Shown here: positions 17,523 to 27,800 of the stretch, one piece after another
How positions within the stretch are numbered: position 1 is the first letter of the stretch
Layout of the letters: every line of letters starts with the position of its first letter
Source: Pseudoalteromonas sp. SMS1
Lineage (GTDB): Bacteria > Pseudomonadota > Gammaproteobacteria > Enterobacterales > Alteromonadaceae
Direction: 5' to 3'
Assembly (NCBI RefSeq): GCF_021530565.1
Contig: NZ_JAKGBI010000004.1
Span: forward strand, 62,001 to 126,000
Length of the DNA: 64,000 nucleotides
Notes under the pieces: generated by a model
What the model was told of the DNA's origin: nothing
Databases searched by the model: none
What the model saw: the letters and a program-made list of their open reading frames with translations, nothing else
Translations under genes and position numbers: made by a program

Positions 17523-19022
17523 CTAATTTTCATAACAACTTGGCTGTCGAGGACAGGCAGTGCCTCGCGTACATATTACCCTAACATCCGTGTTAATACC
17601 CCGTTCAATCCAATTAATATTCAATATTTTGGCGACACTCATTAATTGTTTTTTCAAATGCCAAGGTACCACACTTGCGCCACCTTGTTTAATACATAAT
17701 TCTTGCAGCTCTTGCACCAATTCTTGTGCGCTATTGCCCTGTGCGTCTATCGCAGGGTTAAGATCAATCCCCGCACATAACACATGCGCATTTTCAACGA
17801 GATCATTCACTTTGAGAGATTCGCAACAATATAAATGGGGCTTGCCGTTTACATTAAGTATAGACAACTGCGCACTGCCCTTCAGGCTCTGTGACATAAA
17901 CTTTCTAAATACCGCCCAATGCTGACAAGGATCTTCCACACTGCGCATATTGCCCCATGGAAGCGGTATACCATTGCCTCGATACACTGCTTTGAGTTTA
18001 CCGGGTAAGTAAGCATCAAAATAATGCCAATGAGGATACGGCGATACCACCGTCATTCTTCGCATGGCCACCGAAGGTGAAATGTTTAAATGCTGATGGA
18101 TATCTACTTCGTAGCCATAGGAGTCTAAAAGTTGGCGGTAAGCAACTTTAGGGCATAGCAAAGCCCCGGCAAAAAAACTCGACTCAAAATCATGCCAGGC
18201 CGTCAAAATGTCCTGCGCATTCGGTGTGCTGTCGGTTGTCGGCAATACTGCACTGTTAAATCCACCAGTGCGTAATACGCAGCGTAGGCCTTTAAGTTCG
18301 TGTAACACGCTATGACCAATATGTACGGCTAAATCATATTTTAAGCGCGCTGGGTTTTGCCTCAGACGCTTATTAATATTAACGACATTAGGCTCGGTAA
18401 AATAAGAGGTGATTAAATGGTTGAATACGTGACCACTGTCATCCATCACCTCGCTAGGCACTTCATCGTACCAGCGTAGCACCAAGCCCTGTTTTGTCAG
18501 TAGCCGAGTCAAATCATCCACATTTAAATACAGATTTTTGCCCCCGACCTCATCTGCTGCACGTTCTAGATCTGGAAAGTGATTTTGATGGTGTTCTTGA
18601 TGAGCTCGAATTAAAAGGTGTGCAAATTGACGTCCGCTGATCCCTGTTTGAGACAGCATTTCAGGGATTGCAATTTGCAAAATGTCTTTTGAGAATAAAA
18701 AGTTTGGCTCCAACGCCATGCCTTCAATGCCTCCTGAGCGGCCTTTTTGTGGCGTTATGGCATCTGCTTCTGGCTCTGTGTCTAAGAACCATGATAACGG
18801 TTTTTGAAATACCTCAGCAAAGTTTTCTAACATACCACTACTCGGGGTACGCTTGCCGCGTTCAATCATCGATAGATACGACACCGATGGTGCCGATTGA
18901 GGGTCGACGCGAATACAGCGCGCAGAAAGGTCTTCCAGTGTAAGGTGATTTCGCTTTCGTAAGTTTCGTATCTTGGTACCGAGAAAATGTGACTTGCGCA
19001 TTAACTCTGAACTAGTTTTCAT
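17523..19022 (-). CDS. XRE-family regulator with large C-terminal domain (DUF3612-like)
   Basis: The 499-residue protein has an N-terminal XRE HTH (about 15-75: IRNLRKRNHLTLEDLSARC ... SYLSMIERGKRTPS). The middle part looks like an ImmA/IrrE-type region with a degenerate HIGHSVLHELKG where the family has H-E-x-x-H, and a Cys-rich C-terminal domain follows (RTGGFNS, CTRGTACPRQPSC at the end). This architecture resembles the short-chain fatty acyl/metabolite-responsive XRE regulators; I think it is the group annotated DUF3612, but cannot check. The start follows a GGGGG ribosome binding site. It diverges from the 19268 gene, which it may control together with the neighbouring uptake genes. Confidence 0.75.
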   Translation of the reverse strand: MKTSSELMRKSHFLGTKIRNLRKRNHLTLEDLSARCIRVDPQSAPSVSYLSMIERGKRTPSSGMLENFAEVFQKPLSWFLDTEPEADAITPQKGRSGGIEGMALEPNFLFSKDILQIAIPEMLSQTGISGRQFAHLLIRAHQEHHQNHFPDLERAADEVGGKNLYLNVDDLTRLLTKQGLVLRWYDEVPSEVMDDSGHVFNHLITSYFTEPNVVNINKRLRQNPARLKYDLAVHIGHSVLHELKGLRCVLRTGGFNSAVLPTTDSTPNAQDILTAWHDFESSFFAGALLCPKVAYRQLLDSYGYEVDIHQHLNISPSVAMRRMTVVSPYPHWHYFDAYLPGKLKAVYRGNGIPLPWGNMRSVEDPCQHWAVFRKFMSQSLKGSAQLSILNVNGKPHLYCCESLKVNDLVENAHVLCAGIDLNPAIDAQGNSAQELVQELQELCIKQGGASVVPWHLKKQLMSVAKILNINWIERGINTDVRVICTRGTACPRQPSCYEN

Positions 19023-19267
19023 TTTGCCCCCGAGTCTTTAAGTGACCGTTTACTGGTATTATTAGACGATGTTTATGAGTACAACCCTATCTTATCCATA
19101 TCTAGAGGTCAGACCAGATTTTGTAAAATTTACACTGTAAAATTCTTTTTGTGAAATTTATTGATAATTTTTCATACACTGAAATTGTAGTCATTAATCA
19201 GCGAACACGTAATGCAGACAACCAATACGTGGTTAAACATAAAATTTCGGTAACTGGGGATACATCA

Positions 19268-19762
19268 ATGAAAGCACAACTTCAAACCAATGAATCATCG
19301 CAGACACTTAGCGAAGAATGTCAAAAACTGATCATCGCTAAGCAGTTTTTAGATCAGCACTGTCCACTAGAGTTTGGCTCGCACACACAAGTTAGTGCAT
19401 ATGTTGTGTATTACAACCATCTCATGGTGTTTTTTGCAGATGGTCAACACTGCGGCCTAAAAAACACAAAACAATTTGTTGCCTTGTGTGGCCACAAAGA
19501 GTCTCCTTCTACCATCTTGCTGCAAAAAGAAGATGGATTACACATCGAGCTAAGTTTTAACAGTGCCGGCGACACAGGTAAATATGACAAAGCACATATC
19601 AACGATGTGCAATACGAAACACCATTTAGCGCCATAGATACGCAAAATAGTAAACACACTAAGCTGTGGATGAGTTTTATTGACGGCGTACAGCATACCC
19701 TTGTGGACGAGTCACGGTGCAAGTGCTACCGCAGCAAAAACGGAGAAGACTACGAAGTCTAA
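19268..19762 (+). CDS. Conserved hypothetical protein
   Basis: A 164-residue cytoplasmic protein starts at ATG 19268, seven bases after GGGGA; the frame is open upstream to a GTG at 19151, but that lacks a ribosome binding site. It has no signal peptide or membrane helix. Conserved-looking segments include VYYNHLMVFFADGQHCGL, VALCGHKESPSTILL and a C-terminal LWMSFIDGVQH followed by C-K-C-Y-R-S-K-N-G-E-D-Y. I do not recognise a domain with known function. It is divergent from the XRE regulator with about 245 bases between, so it is a likely target of that regulator. Confidence 0.7.
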   Translation: MKAQLQTNESSQTLSEECQKLIIAKQFLDQHCPLEFGSHTQVSAYVVYYNHLMVFFADGQHCGLKNTKQFVALCGHKESPSTILLQKEDGLHIELSFNSAGDTGKYDKAHINDVQYETPFSAIDTQNSKHTKLWMSFIDGVQHTLVDESRCKCYRSKNGEDYEV

Positions 19763-19808
19763 AACTTTTTGCCCAAATCACACCCACTTTGGGTTGTGCA
19801 TGATTATT

Positions 19809-19834
19809 TTGGCCACTGGGGTTTGAGTGGCCAA
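19809..19834 (+). terminator. Stem-loop after the 19268 gene
   Basis: TTGGCCACT (19809-19817) pairs perfectly with AGTGGCCAA (19826-19834). A second imperfect hairpin, CACACCCA with TGGGTTGTG, precedes it. There is no T run, so terminator function is tentative. Confidence 0.45.
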
Positions 19835-19971
19835 ATGTGAATACTTACTCGCATTAAAACCATAAATTTTCATAGCCTTCAATCACCTCCGTCTTTTGCT
19901 AACCATGCATTCAGATTAATTTCAGCTAACCTCAATATAATCGCGCGAAATTTCACTTGTGACTGGCTTAT

Positions 19972-22137
19972 ATGAATAAAGTATTCGATTGGTTAAAAAA
20001 CATGAACTGGATGCTGTGGGCATTGATCCTCGGTATCGCGACTGGACTCATTTTTGGCGAACGTGTTGCCTTTTTAAAACCGATTGGCGAAGGGTTTGTT
20101 AGCCTAATGCAAATCACCATTTTCCCGTACATTGTTGTCAGCCTGGTCGTCGGTCTTGGAAAATTCAGCCCTGACCAAGTGAAAACGGTACTCGCTAAAG
20201 CCGCCATCACCATGCTTGCACTTTGGGTGGTCGGGTTGGCTGCCATCTGGTGTTTTACGCTTACGCTTCCTTCTCATGACGCCGGTACATTTTTCTCACC
20301 CGCTTTGGTAGCCCAAGCGCCAGATGTCGACTTTGTACAACAGTACATTCCATCTAATCCGTTTGCGTCTATGGCTGACGGTAATGTGCCAGCGCTGGTC
20401 ATCTTTTGTATTGCCCTTGGCCTTGCGCTTATTTCTAATGGTCGTAAAAACCAGTTACTCGATGTGCTAGAGGTGGTGGGACAAGGTCTTACCGTGATGT
20501 CTAAAAAAGTCATTAAGTTTTTCCCTATTGGGATCTTCTCCATGACCGCCAGCACAGCTGGTACAATTGGCAGTGAAGAACTCAGTAATTTACAAATTTA
20601 CCTTGTATTGGTGGTATGCCTTGGCTTTTATCTTATGTTTGCATTACTGCCCATGTTAGTGGCTGCATTGACCCCTGTAAAATACCGAGATCTCATTAAG
20701 GTTATGCGTAATGCCTGGATCACCGCATTCAGTACTGGCAACGTGTTTATTGTGCTCCCAGTGATCACCGAAGGAATTAAAGCACACTTACAAAAAATTA
20801 AGCGCAGTGATGAGGAGTCTGATCATATCGCTGAAGTGCTGGTGCCGATCGCCTATACTTTTCCGAGCTTAGGCAAGCTCACCACATTGATGTTTGTTAC
20901 CTTTGCGGCATGGCTTACTGGCAACCCAATCTCACTAGAACAAATTCCACATGTGACGTTATCGGCCATGCTCAGCTACTTTGCCAATGTACACATTGCC
21001 ATTCCATACATGCTTGATAGTTTGAAAATTCCAGCTGACAGCTACCAACTGTACCTATCTATGTCGGTGCTCACAGCTAAAGTGGTATCACCAACCACCG
21101 TGGTGTACATTTTCGCTGTCACACTGCTGTGTATTTTTTACAACAAGCAGCAGCTCCACTTAAAACGTATTCGTTCGGTTTACTACCTCACGTTGTTGTC
21201 TTTGCTGTTACCAGCATTTATGGTCTTAAGCTTTACAACAAATAACCACTTAGCTCAAAGTACTAAGAGTTCTGACGATGTGATTGCAAATATGGTGGTC
21301 TCGGATCAAGTGCCAAGCGATGTACTCAACCATGTGCCAAAAGCTTACCAAAGTGGTGAGCTGTCATTGACGAATATTGAAATCATCAAAAAGCGTAACC
21401 TACTTAGGATCGGATACTTAGTCGACAATGTACCGTTTAGCTACTTCAACCAAAAGGGCGAGCTGGTTGGTTTTGACATTGGACTTGCGCACAAACTGGC
21501 GTCTGACTTACAGGTCAAAGTAGAGTTTATTCCATTTAAAAAAAACCAGTTAGCCGAATACTTAAACAAAGGCTATTTTGATGTTGCCATGTCTGGCCTC
21601 GAAATGAGCGTAGCCGATCTGCGCTCAGTACGTTTTAGTAACCCAGTATTAGAGCTGCAATTAGCGCTTGTTGCCAAAGATCACCGCTTAAAAGAATTCG
21701 CCACACGTGACTTGGTACTGTCAAAGCCTCAATTGAATTTAGCCCATGTTGAGTATCAACCGTTAATGCGTGATGTGGCCAGTGAGCATCAACAGATAAA
21801 AGTGAGTCAACTCAATAATCACCAAGCGTTTTTTGAACACCAAAGCGATTACGACGCCCTGGTAATAAGTGCTGAAGCAGGTTTTGCATGGAGTATGTTT
21901 TACCCAGAGTATGGTGTGATCGTACCAAAAGGTGCTGAGCTTAAATACCCTGTGGGTTTTGCTGTTGCCAAACGCAACGTGGATATCCTCAGTTATTTAA
22001 ATACTTGGCTGGCTATCCAACAGAGTAAAGGCACCATTCAAAACGCCTACAATTACTGGATTTTGGGCAATGGCACACAAGCAAAAGAACATCGCTGGTC
22101 TTTGTTGGATGAGTTATCTGAACAAACCGGTGGATGA
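19972..22137 (+). CDS. Dicarboxylate/amino-acid:cation symporter fused to a solute-binding domain
   Basis: The 721-residue protein is a fusion. Residues 1-410 form a DAACS/SDF (GltP-like) symporter with about eight membrane helices, including the ISLEQIPHVTLSAML re-entrant region and the VVSPTTVVYIFAVTLL helix. After one more helix, residues 455-700 are a complete SBP_bac_3 domain: LLRIGYLVDNVPFSYFNQ, LVGFDIGLAHKLASDL, FDVAMSGLEMSVADLRSVRF. The binding domain should lie in the periplasm and deliver or sense the substrate. Proteins of this architecture exist in Vibrio and Alteromonadales, but the mechanism is poorly studied. The substrate is likely an amino acid or dicarboxylate. It is transcribed alone after a 200-base leader. 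Confidence 0.85.
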   Translation: MNKVFDWLKNMNWMLWALILGIATGLIFGERVAFLKPIGEGFVSLMQITIFPYIVVSLVVGLGKFSPDQVKTVLAKAAITMLALWVVGLAAIWCFTLTLPSHDAGTFFSPALVAQAPDVDFVQQYIPSNPFASMADGNVPALVIFCIALGLALISNGRKNQLLDVLEVVGQGLTVMSKKVIKFFPIGIFSMTASTAGTIGSEELSNLQIYLVLVVCLGFYLMFALLPMLVAALTPVKYRDLIKVMRNAWITAFSTGNVFIVLPVITEGIKAHLQKIKRSDEESDHIAEVLVPIAYTFPSLGKLTTLMFVTFAAWLTGNPISLEQIPHVTLSAMLSYFANVHIAIPYMLDSLKIPADSYQLYLSMSVLTAKVVSPTTVVYIFAVTLLCIFYNKQQLHLKRIRSVYYLTLLSLLLPAFMVLSFTTNNHLAQSTKSSDDVIANMVVSDQVPSDVLNHVPKAYQSGELSLTNIEIIKKRNLLRIGYLVDNVPFSYFNQKGELVGFDIGLAHKLASDLQVKVEFIPFKKNQLAEYLNKGYFDVAMSGLEMSVADLRSVRFSNPVLELQLALVAKDHRLKEFATRDLVLSKPQLNLAHVEYQPLMRDVASEHQQIKVSQLNNHQAFFEHQSDYDALVISAEAGFAWSMFYPEYGVIVPKGAELKYPVGFAVAKRNVDILSYLNTWLAIQQSKGTIQNAYNYWILGNGTQAKEHRWSLLDELSEQTGG

Positions 22138-22196
22138 CTATTCCGCGTCGACTAAACAACAATGTGTTTGCGCTGTAAAGTGCACTCGTGTTGGTA

Positions 22197-22236
22197 TTTG
22201 CCAAGGTAGCCTAAACTAAATATATACCTTGGCAAA
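22197..22236. terminator. Perfect 12-bp inverted repeat between convergent genes
   Basis: TTTGCCAAGGTA (22197-22208) pairs with TACCTTGGCAAA (22225-22236). The right arm lies within the last codons of the DUF1294 gene. Placed between convergent genes, it probably acts as a bidirectional terminator, though no T run follows. Confidence 0.5.
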
Positions 22237-22596
22237 CCATGCTGCACTGGCAACAAGCTGCACACTCACAGCCAAAAGTAACTTGAGTTGAAACGACACT
22301 TTATTGGTTTTATGGCGCGTGACATGCATTACTAAATAGGTGGCACAATGTAATGACAGTGCCGACAGCAAAACCAGCGTTCTTTCAGAGATCCTTTGCT
22401 TATCTTGTTTGGCGTTAGCCTTGTCTTTATAAAAAACAATTAACGTCACTAAGTTTGCTATGACGAGTCCACCAAGGCTCACGCCAAGCAACATACTATT
22501 GTGGCCAATTACAGGTAGAACCAGCATACCTAAAGCACACAAGGATAAGATCACGCCCAATTTGGCCAAAAACATCACCAAGGATTTAAATAGCAA
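22216..22596 (-). CDS. DUF1294 family membrane protein
   Basis: This 126-residue protein has four hydrophobic segments and the family signature: V-F-Y-K-D-K-A-N-A-K then RISERTLVLLSALS, and a later HKTNKVSFQLKLLLA. DUF1294 proteins are small inner-membrane proteins of unknown role, sometimes fused to a cold-shock domain; no such domain is present here. The gene lies 12 bases after the stop of the large nuclease gene on the same strand, so they are probably cotranscribed. Confidence 0.8.
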   Translation of the reverse strand: MLFKSLVMFLAKLGVILSLCALGMLVLPVIGHNSMLLGVSLGGLVIANLVTLIVFYKDKANAKQDKQRISERTLVLLSALSLHCATYLVMHVTRHKTNKVSFQLKLLLAVSVQLVASAAWFAKVYI

Positions 22597-22608
22597 ATCC
22601 GTCTCCTC

Positions 22609-24765
22609 CTATTCACTTGCGGCTTCAATGCGCTTTTGGTTGATTAAATGAAAGAGTGCGACTGTCGCAGCTGCATCGTTGTATGCTCGGTGATGACCTT
22701 GCAGTGGTATCGACAGATCTTGGCAAATTTTGCCAAGTGAATACGAGGCATGTCCAGGTAACCACTTTCGGCCCAATTGCACGGTACACAGCTTGGCACG
22801 ACGAAACGGTCTATCTAATCTCGCAAATTCCGCTTTGATAAAACCAAAATCGAAGTTCACATTGTGCGCAACGAAAATGGCATCTTTCGTAAAGGCATCT
22901 ATTTTATCCATTATGTCACTGAAAATAGGCGAATCCACCACCATATTATTATCTATTCCCGTCAATTCAGTAATATATTTAGGCACTCGACGCTGCGGGT
23001 TAATCAGGCTCTGCCACTCTTCTACTATATCGCCCCCCTGTACTTTAATCATGGCAATTTCGGTGATTTTATCGTGCTCTTTTTTGCCCCCAGTGGTTTC
23101 TATATCCACGATCACATATGGCTGCTGTGGGTCGACACGCCATTCTACTGACTGCACATCGACGTCAAAACCGTGTCTGATCAGAGTTTGAATGGTGATA
23201 AGTTGATTGCGCCTTAGGCTGTCCCCTGGCGCCTTCACTTCAACAAACTTAACCCCGTCATCAAATACCATGAGATCTGGGTAACCATCTTTTAAGTTTT
23301 TAAAATCTTTACTCATAGCACGCAGATGTGCACAAACGGCTTGAACCGGCGCTTGTTTTGCAAACTCAAACACATTGGTCAGTACTTCAGGTTGCCAATG
23401 CAGTAATCGACAATGCGTGCCAAAATGTGTTGAAGCTTGTTTAACCAACCAACTAAGGAGCTCATCATTACTGTCAAATGTACTCAAACGGCGTTCAATT
23501 TCAGTTTCAAAAACACGATAAAAAGTATTCTCTTTGATGCACTTAGGTGTGCTTTCAAATTCATTCGAAAACGCATTTCTATGATCTTCAAACAGTTCAT
23601 ACCAAAAGCTCAGGCAAAATAAGGTTCGCCATAACATATTTTCGCAGTGCACCGCGTTAATACCCTGCCTGGCATAGTGATTCACTAACCCTTGCTCAAC
23701 GTCGCCTTTATACGCTTCATCTAAAGATACCTTTGGACCGCTATTTCTAAGCACATCGGTTAGCGCTGAGGTGCGCTTACTTGTATATTTGAGGCGGTAA
23801 AAGTCCTCAGCAAAAAACAACAATTGTTCGTCGCTGGGCGCGTCTAAGATTTGCTCGATTTGCTGCTTACAACGCGTATGCTCACCTTGCGAGTAAAGTA
23901 AGCGAATGTACTTTTCTTGGGCACTTGGATGTGCACTTTGAACAAGCAAGGCTTCGCTTAAGTCACCATTTAACTCCGCCACTCTATTCGCCAGCTTGAA
24001 GCATAAGTGGTCAAACTTAACCTGAGCCAGTTGACCAACCGGCTGCATCACTGACTCATCAGTGAGCACCCGAGCAGTTGCAACCATCTCTTGTTCACTC
24101 ATTTGCTTGAGTTCAGCATACAAACGACTGAAATAAAAAGCGCTTTGCGCTTCTTGATAATCATCAAAGTGTGCGTTGGTTTGTGCACGCTCTGCATTGG
24201 TCTGCATCACACCAAGATCGCGCATTGAAAACTGTGCCAATGCACCACCCGATTTACCAAAATATAAAAACAGGAGATACGTAAAGTCCTGTTTAAAATG
24301 CGACGTAAAATAGTGTGTGTAAAGATCACAGTCAGATAAGTTCAAGAGCGTAAATTTGCCCGCGACAAACGCAAGCCAAACAGATTTTTTTGCTGATTTT
24401 ACAGGCGGGCAAGCTAAGTCATGCTTTGTTGCTAAGGTTTGCAGTTGCGCTTTATTTAGCTCCGCGAGTAATGATTGAGGCGTTTGAGCTTCTGCTGCTA
24501 GCGACAACCATTTTTCATCGTACAATGTGTTAAAGGCAGCGTCATAATCAGTGATTTCACTGTATTCTAAATCAGCCCTGCATACATACTCGCGTTTGCG
24601 GTTTATTACCCTTACCAACAAGCATTGAGATTGCTCATCTAGGCGTTTAAAAGCGGCTAACTTTGCCCTTTGCTCATCACTCAACAGATGCAGACTGGTT
24701 TGCTCTATGTAGCTCACCAGTTCAAAGAAATGTGTGAGATAGTATTTTTCTGGCAACGTTTTCAC
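22609..24765 (-). CDS. FAN1-like VRR-NUC nuclease fused to DnaQ-type 3'-5' exonuclease
   Basis: The 718-residue protein has an N-terminal half resembling FAN1 (helical HTH/SAP-like region, then a TPR-like array around 230-400), a VRR-NUC endonuclease domain at about 490-540 (GYPDLMVF then KFVEVKAPGDSLRRNQ, the PD-(D/E)xK core), and a C-terminal DEDDh exonuclease at about 550-715 with VDIETTGG, HNVNFDFGF and HHRAYNDA. FAN1 nucleases act on branched or crosslinked DNA; the added exonuclease could trim the cut end. All visible catalytic residues are present. The start follows no strong ribosome binding site. It is followed closely by the DUF1294 gene. Confidence 0.85.
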   Translation of the reverse strand: MKTLPEKYYLTHFFELVSYIEQTSLHLLSDEQRAKLAAFKRLDEQSQCLLVRVINRKREYVCRADLEYSEITDYDAAFNTLYDEKWLSLAAEAQTPQSLLAELNKAQLQTLATKHDLACPPVKSAKKSVWLAFVAGKFTLLNLSDCDLYTHYFTSHFKQDFTYLLFLYFGKSGGALAQFSMRDLGVMQTNAERAQTNAHFDDYQEAQSAFYFSRLYAELKQMSEQEMVATARVLTDESVMQPVGQLAQVKFDHLCFKLANRVAELNGDLSEALLVQSAHPSAQEKYIRLLYSQGEHTRCKQQIEQILDAPSDEQLLFFAEDFYRLKYTSKRTSALTDVLRNSGPKVSLDEAYKGDVEQGLVNHYARQGINAVHCENMLWRTLFCLSFWYELFEDHRNAFSNEFESTPKCIKENTFYRVFETEIERRLSTFDSNDELLSWLVKQASTHFGTHCRLLHWQPEVLTNVFEFAKQAPVQAVCAHLRAMSKDFKNLKDGYPDLMVFDDGVKFVEVKAPGDSLRRNQLITIQTLIRHGFDVDVQSVEWRVDPQQPYVIVDIETTGGKKEHDKITEIAMIKVQGGDIVEEWQSLINPQRRVPKYITELTGIDNNMVVDSPIFSDIMDKIDAFTKDAIFVAHNVNFDFGFIKAEFARLDRPFRRAKLCTVQLGRKWLPGHASYSLGKICQDLSIPLQGHHRAYNDAAATVALFHLINQKRIEAASE

Positions 24766-24836
24766 GACAAAAACCTGTATACATAAACAGTACTTTACTA
24801 TGCCAAAATCTGTACCAGTTGGCTATCTCTTTTTTC

Positions 24837-27800
24837 TTATTGCTCTTGGGTTACATCTGAATTGGCGACCTTATGATCCAAATGTGAACGCAAACAGGTC
24901 AGTAACGTAGCTGGCTGAATAGGCTTAGTCAAATAGTCATCCATCCCCGCATCGCGACACTTTTTCTCGTCGCCACTCATGGCATTCGCAGTCAGTGCAA
25001 TGACCGTTATGTCCTTGTTTTCTTCGCCAGCTTGGCCATTTCTAATTGACTCAGTGGCGATATACCCGTCCATTTCTGGCATTTGGCAATCCATCAAAAC
25101 AAGACAGTAAGGTGAAGAGTGTTGGCAATGCCTAAGTGTGGTCAGCGCTTCACGCCCGTTCGCAACGACATCCACAAAGTCTATCCCGAGCTTTTTCAGC
25201 ATGCTCGTCGTGACAATTTGATTCACATGATTATCTTCAGCTAAAAGAATACGCGGCTGCGGATCCCAAATAATATCTTCGGCGGACTCTGACTCTTTAA
25301 ATGACTTCAGATAGTGAGAGGTCACAATCGGTTTGGCATTGGCTAACGCTTCGCCTCCTTCACCGACGACAGAGAGCGCATTGTGTAAATCCGAGGTTGT
25401 CGCAGGTTTTGGGAAGTATCCCGAGAAGCCGCGTTTGGCAAAAAATGCCGCGTCGCCTTGGTGTCCCATCGACGTCATCATGATCAATTTAATACTCTTG
25501 AGCCTCGGATCTTTTTGCATTTCGCTGCCAAGCTTAGCGCCATCCATAACGGGCATTTGCATGTCGAGCAAGGCAATATCAAACAGCTTTCTATGGGGAT
25601 CGTTTAAACGCGCCTCACATTGCGAAAGCGCTTCAATGGCAGACGCTGCCTCCGTGACCTTTGCCCCCCAAAGCTGTAATTGCTCCCTGAGTACAGTACG
25701 GTTAGTTTGGTTGTCATCAACAATGAGCAACTCAAGTTTACTGATGTCAAAGTCAGGTAAGTGTTGGTTATTTTGCTCGCCGACCGCAAGTTCAATGCTA
25801 AAGTAAAACTCACTGCCTCGGCCTTCATCACTGCGCACACCAATACTGCCCCCCATCAGTTCGCAGAGCTTTTTAACGATAGAAAGCCCTAGCCCCGTCC
25901 CCCCGTATTTTCTAGTGGTTGATGAGTCAACCTGAGAAAAAGTTTCAAACAGTTTGTACTGTTTAGACAGAGGAATGCCAATACCAGAGTCAATAATTGA
26001 ACAGTCCAGCCTAAGCTTTTCACCCGCTTTCGTGAGCTCTGCGCGAATAATTATCTCACCTTCCTCGGTAAATTTAATGGCATTGCCCACAAGATTTGAG
26101 AGTACTTGGCGTAGTCGGCTCGGGTCGCCTTTGACAACTGAACTTTCAACTTTAACGATATCTAATACAAGCTCAATGCCCTTACGTTGCGCTTGTAACG
26201 CGGCCGACTCAGAGAAATCACCAAATAATTCTCTTAAATCAAAGTCGAGCAACTCAAGTTCCATTTTGCCTGCATCTACTTTGGAAAAATCAAGAATATC
26301 ATTGATCAAATTAAGCAATGAATTGGCACTGTTCATCGCCAGCTGCGCTCGGTGTTTTTGCTCATCATCTAACGGGCTATTCAACATTAAATTGAGCATG
26401 CCCAATACGCCGTTCATCGGTGTCCTGATCTCATGGCTCATAGAGGCTAAAAATGCACTTTTTGCTTCACTGGCTTGTTCCGCTTCAACTTTAGCGTCCG
26501 CTAATGCTTTTTGCTGCCTGATCTGCTCAGTAATATCTTGTAAAATCCCAACATAGGCTATGAGCCGTTTACGCTCATCCAGCACAGGACCAATATGCAT
26601 ATTATTCCAAAACGTTTCGCCATTTTTACGGTAATTCAGAATTTTTTCTCTATGAGGTTTTTGGCTTTGAATTGCTTCGCGGATGGCTTTCAAGGCAGCT
26701 CGAGAGGTTTGTTCGCCTTGCAAGAATCGACAGTTTTTGCCAATTACGCTGTCATCATAGCCGGTAATGCGTTTAAACGCTGAGTTAATAAAGCTCAGTG
26801 GCATGTCCTGCTTGTGCGCGTCGGTGATCACAATACCTACATCACATGATTCTATGGCATATGCCAATAAATCATTATGCTCTTTGGCTTGTTTCAGGGC
26901 CTCTTGATACATTTTCTGATCTGTGATGTCCGTTAATGACCCTGACATACGAATTGCTTTGTTATTGTTATTTCTAAGCGCTAGCCCTTTAGAGCGATAA
27001 AACCTAAAGTCCCCCGACTCATTTCTCATTCTAAATTCAACGTCAAAGCTAGTGCCGGTATCGAGGTGGGTATTGAGTGCACCAAAGGTATTAGATTTAT
27101 CCTCAGGATGAACATGCTTTTCAAGGCTCTCAAAAACATCCGGAAAGCCAATTAGATCATCGCCTTTGTAGCCTAATAGCTCTCTAAATCGGGGGGAATA
27201 AAACATCCCTCCTCGCTCAATGTCCCAATCCCAAATACCGTCATTACTGCCTTTTATCGCAAGTTTAAAACGCTCTTCACTTTTTTCAGTGGCTTTTTGC
27301 GACAATTGCAATTGCTTAAATGGATTAAGTAACAGTTGCCGACCAAAAAAGAACAGCAATAAAAATGACAACAGTAGGCTGATCACAACGGCTTTTGCGA
27401 TTGCTAAAATGAAGGTGTTGACATTATTTTCAATAATTTGTTGATCAATATAAAACGTAATGGCGATATCGGTGTCTGCCAACGTACTTTCAAACAATTT
27501 TAAATACGACAGCGTTTCATCAGCATTGCTGTACTTGACCCACTGACCCGTTAAATCAACCGCCAGTTCTGTTTGACCCATATCAATCGCAATTAAGGCC
27601 GTTAAATCAGTTTTAAACTCAGAGATTAACACTCCCTCTGTAAAGCCGTTATATTCAATAGGCACAGCAATTACAAAAACAAACTGCTCGCCATCATATT
27701 TTAAAGCGACGGCTTGGCCAAGCTCACCCAGTAAAAGTTGATCTAACCAAGGCTCGTTGGTGTAATTTTCACTACTGAGGGGAGCGTTTGTAAAGACTTG

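Noticed and set aside
25954..26556. 200-codon ORF opposite the hybrid kinase
   Set aside because: It is a long Ser/Ile-rich shadow of the HisKA and HATPase region; the kinase on the other strand is clearly the real gene.
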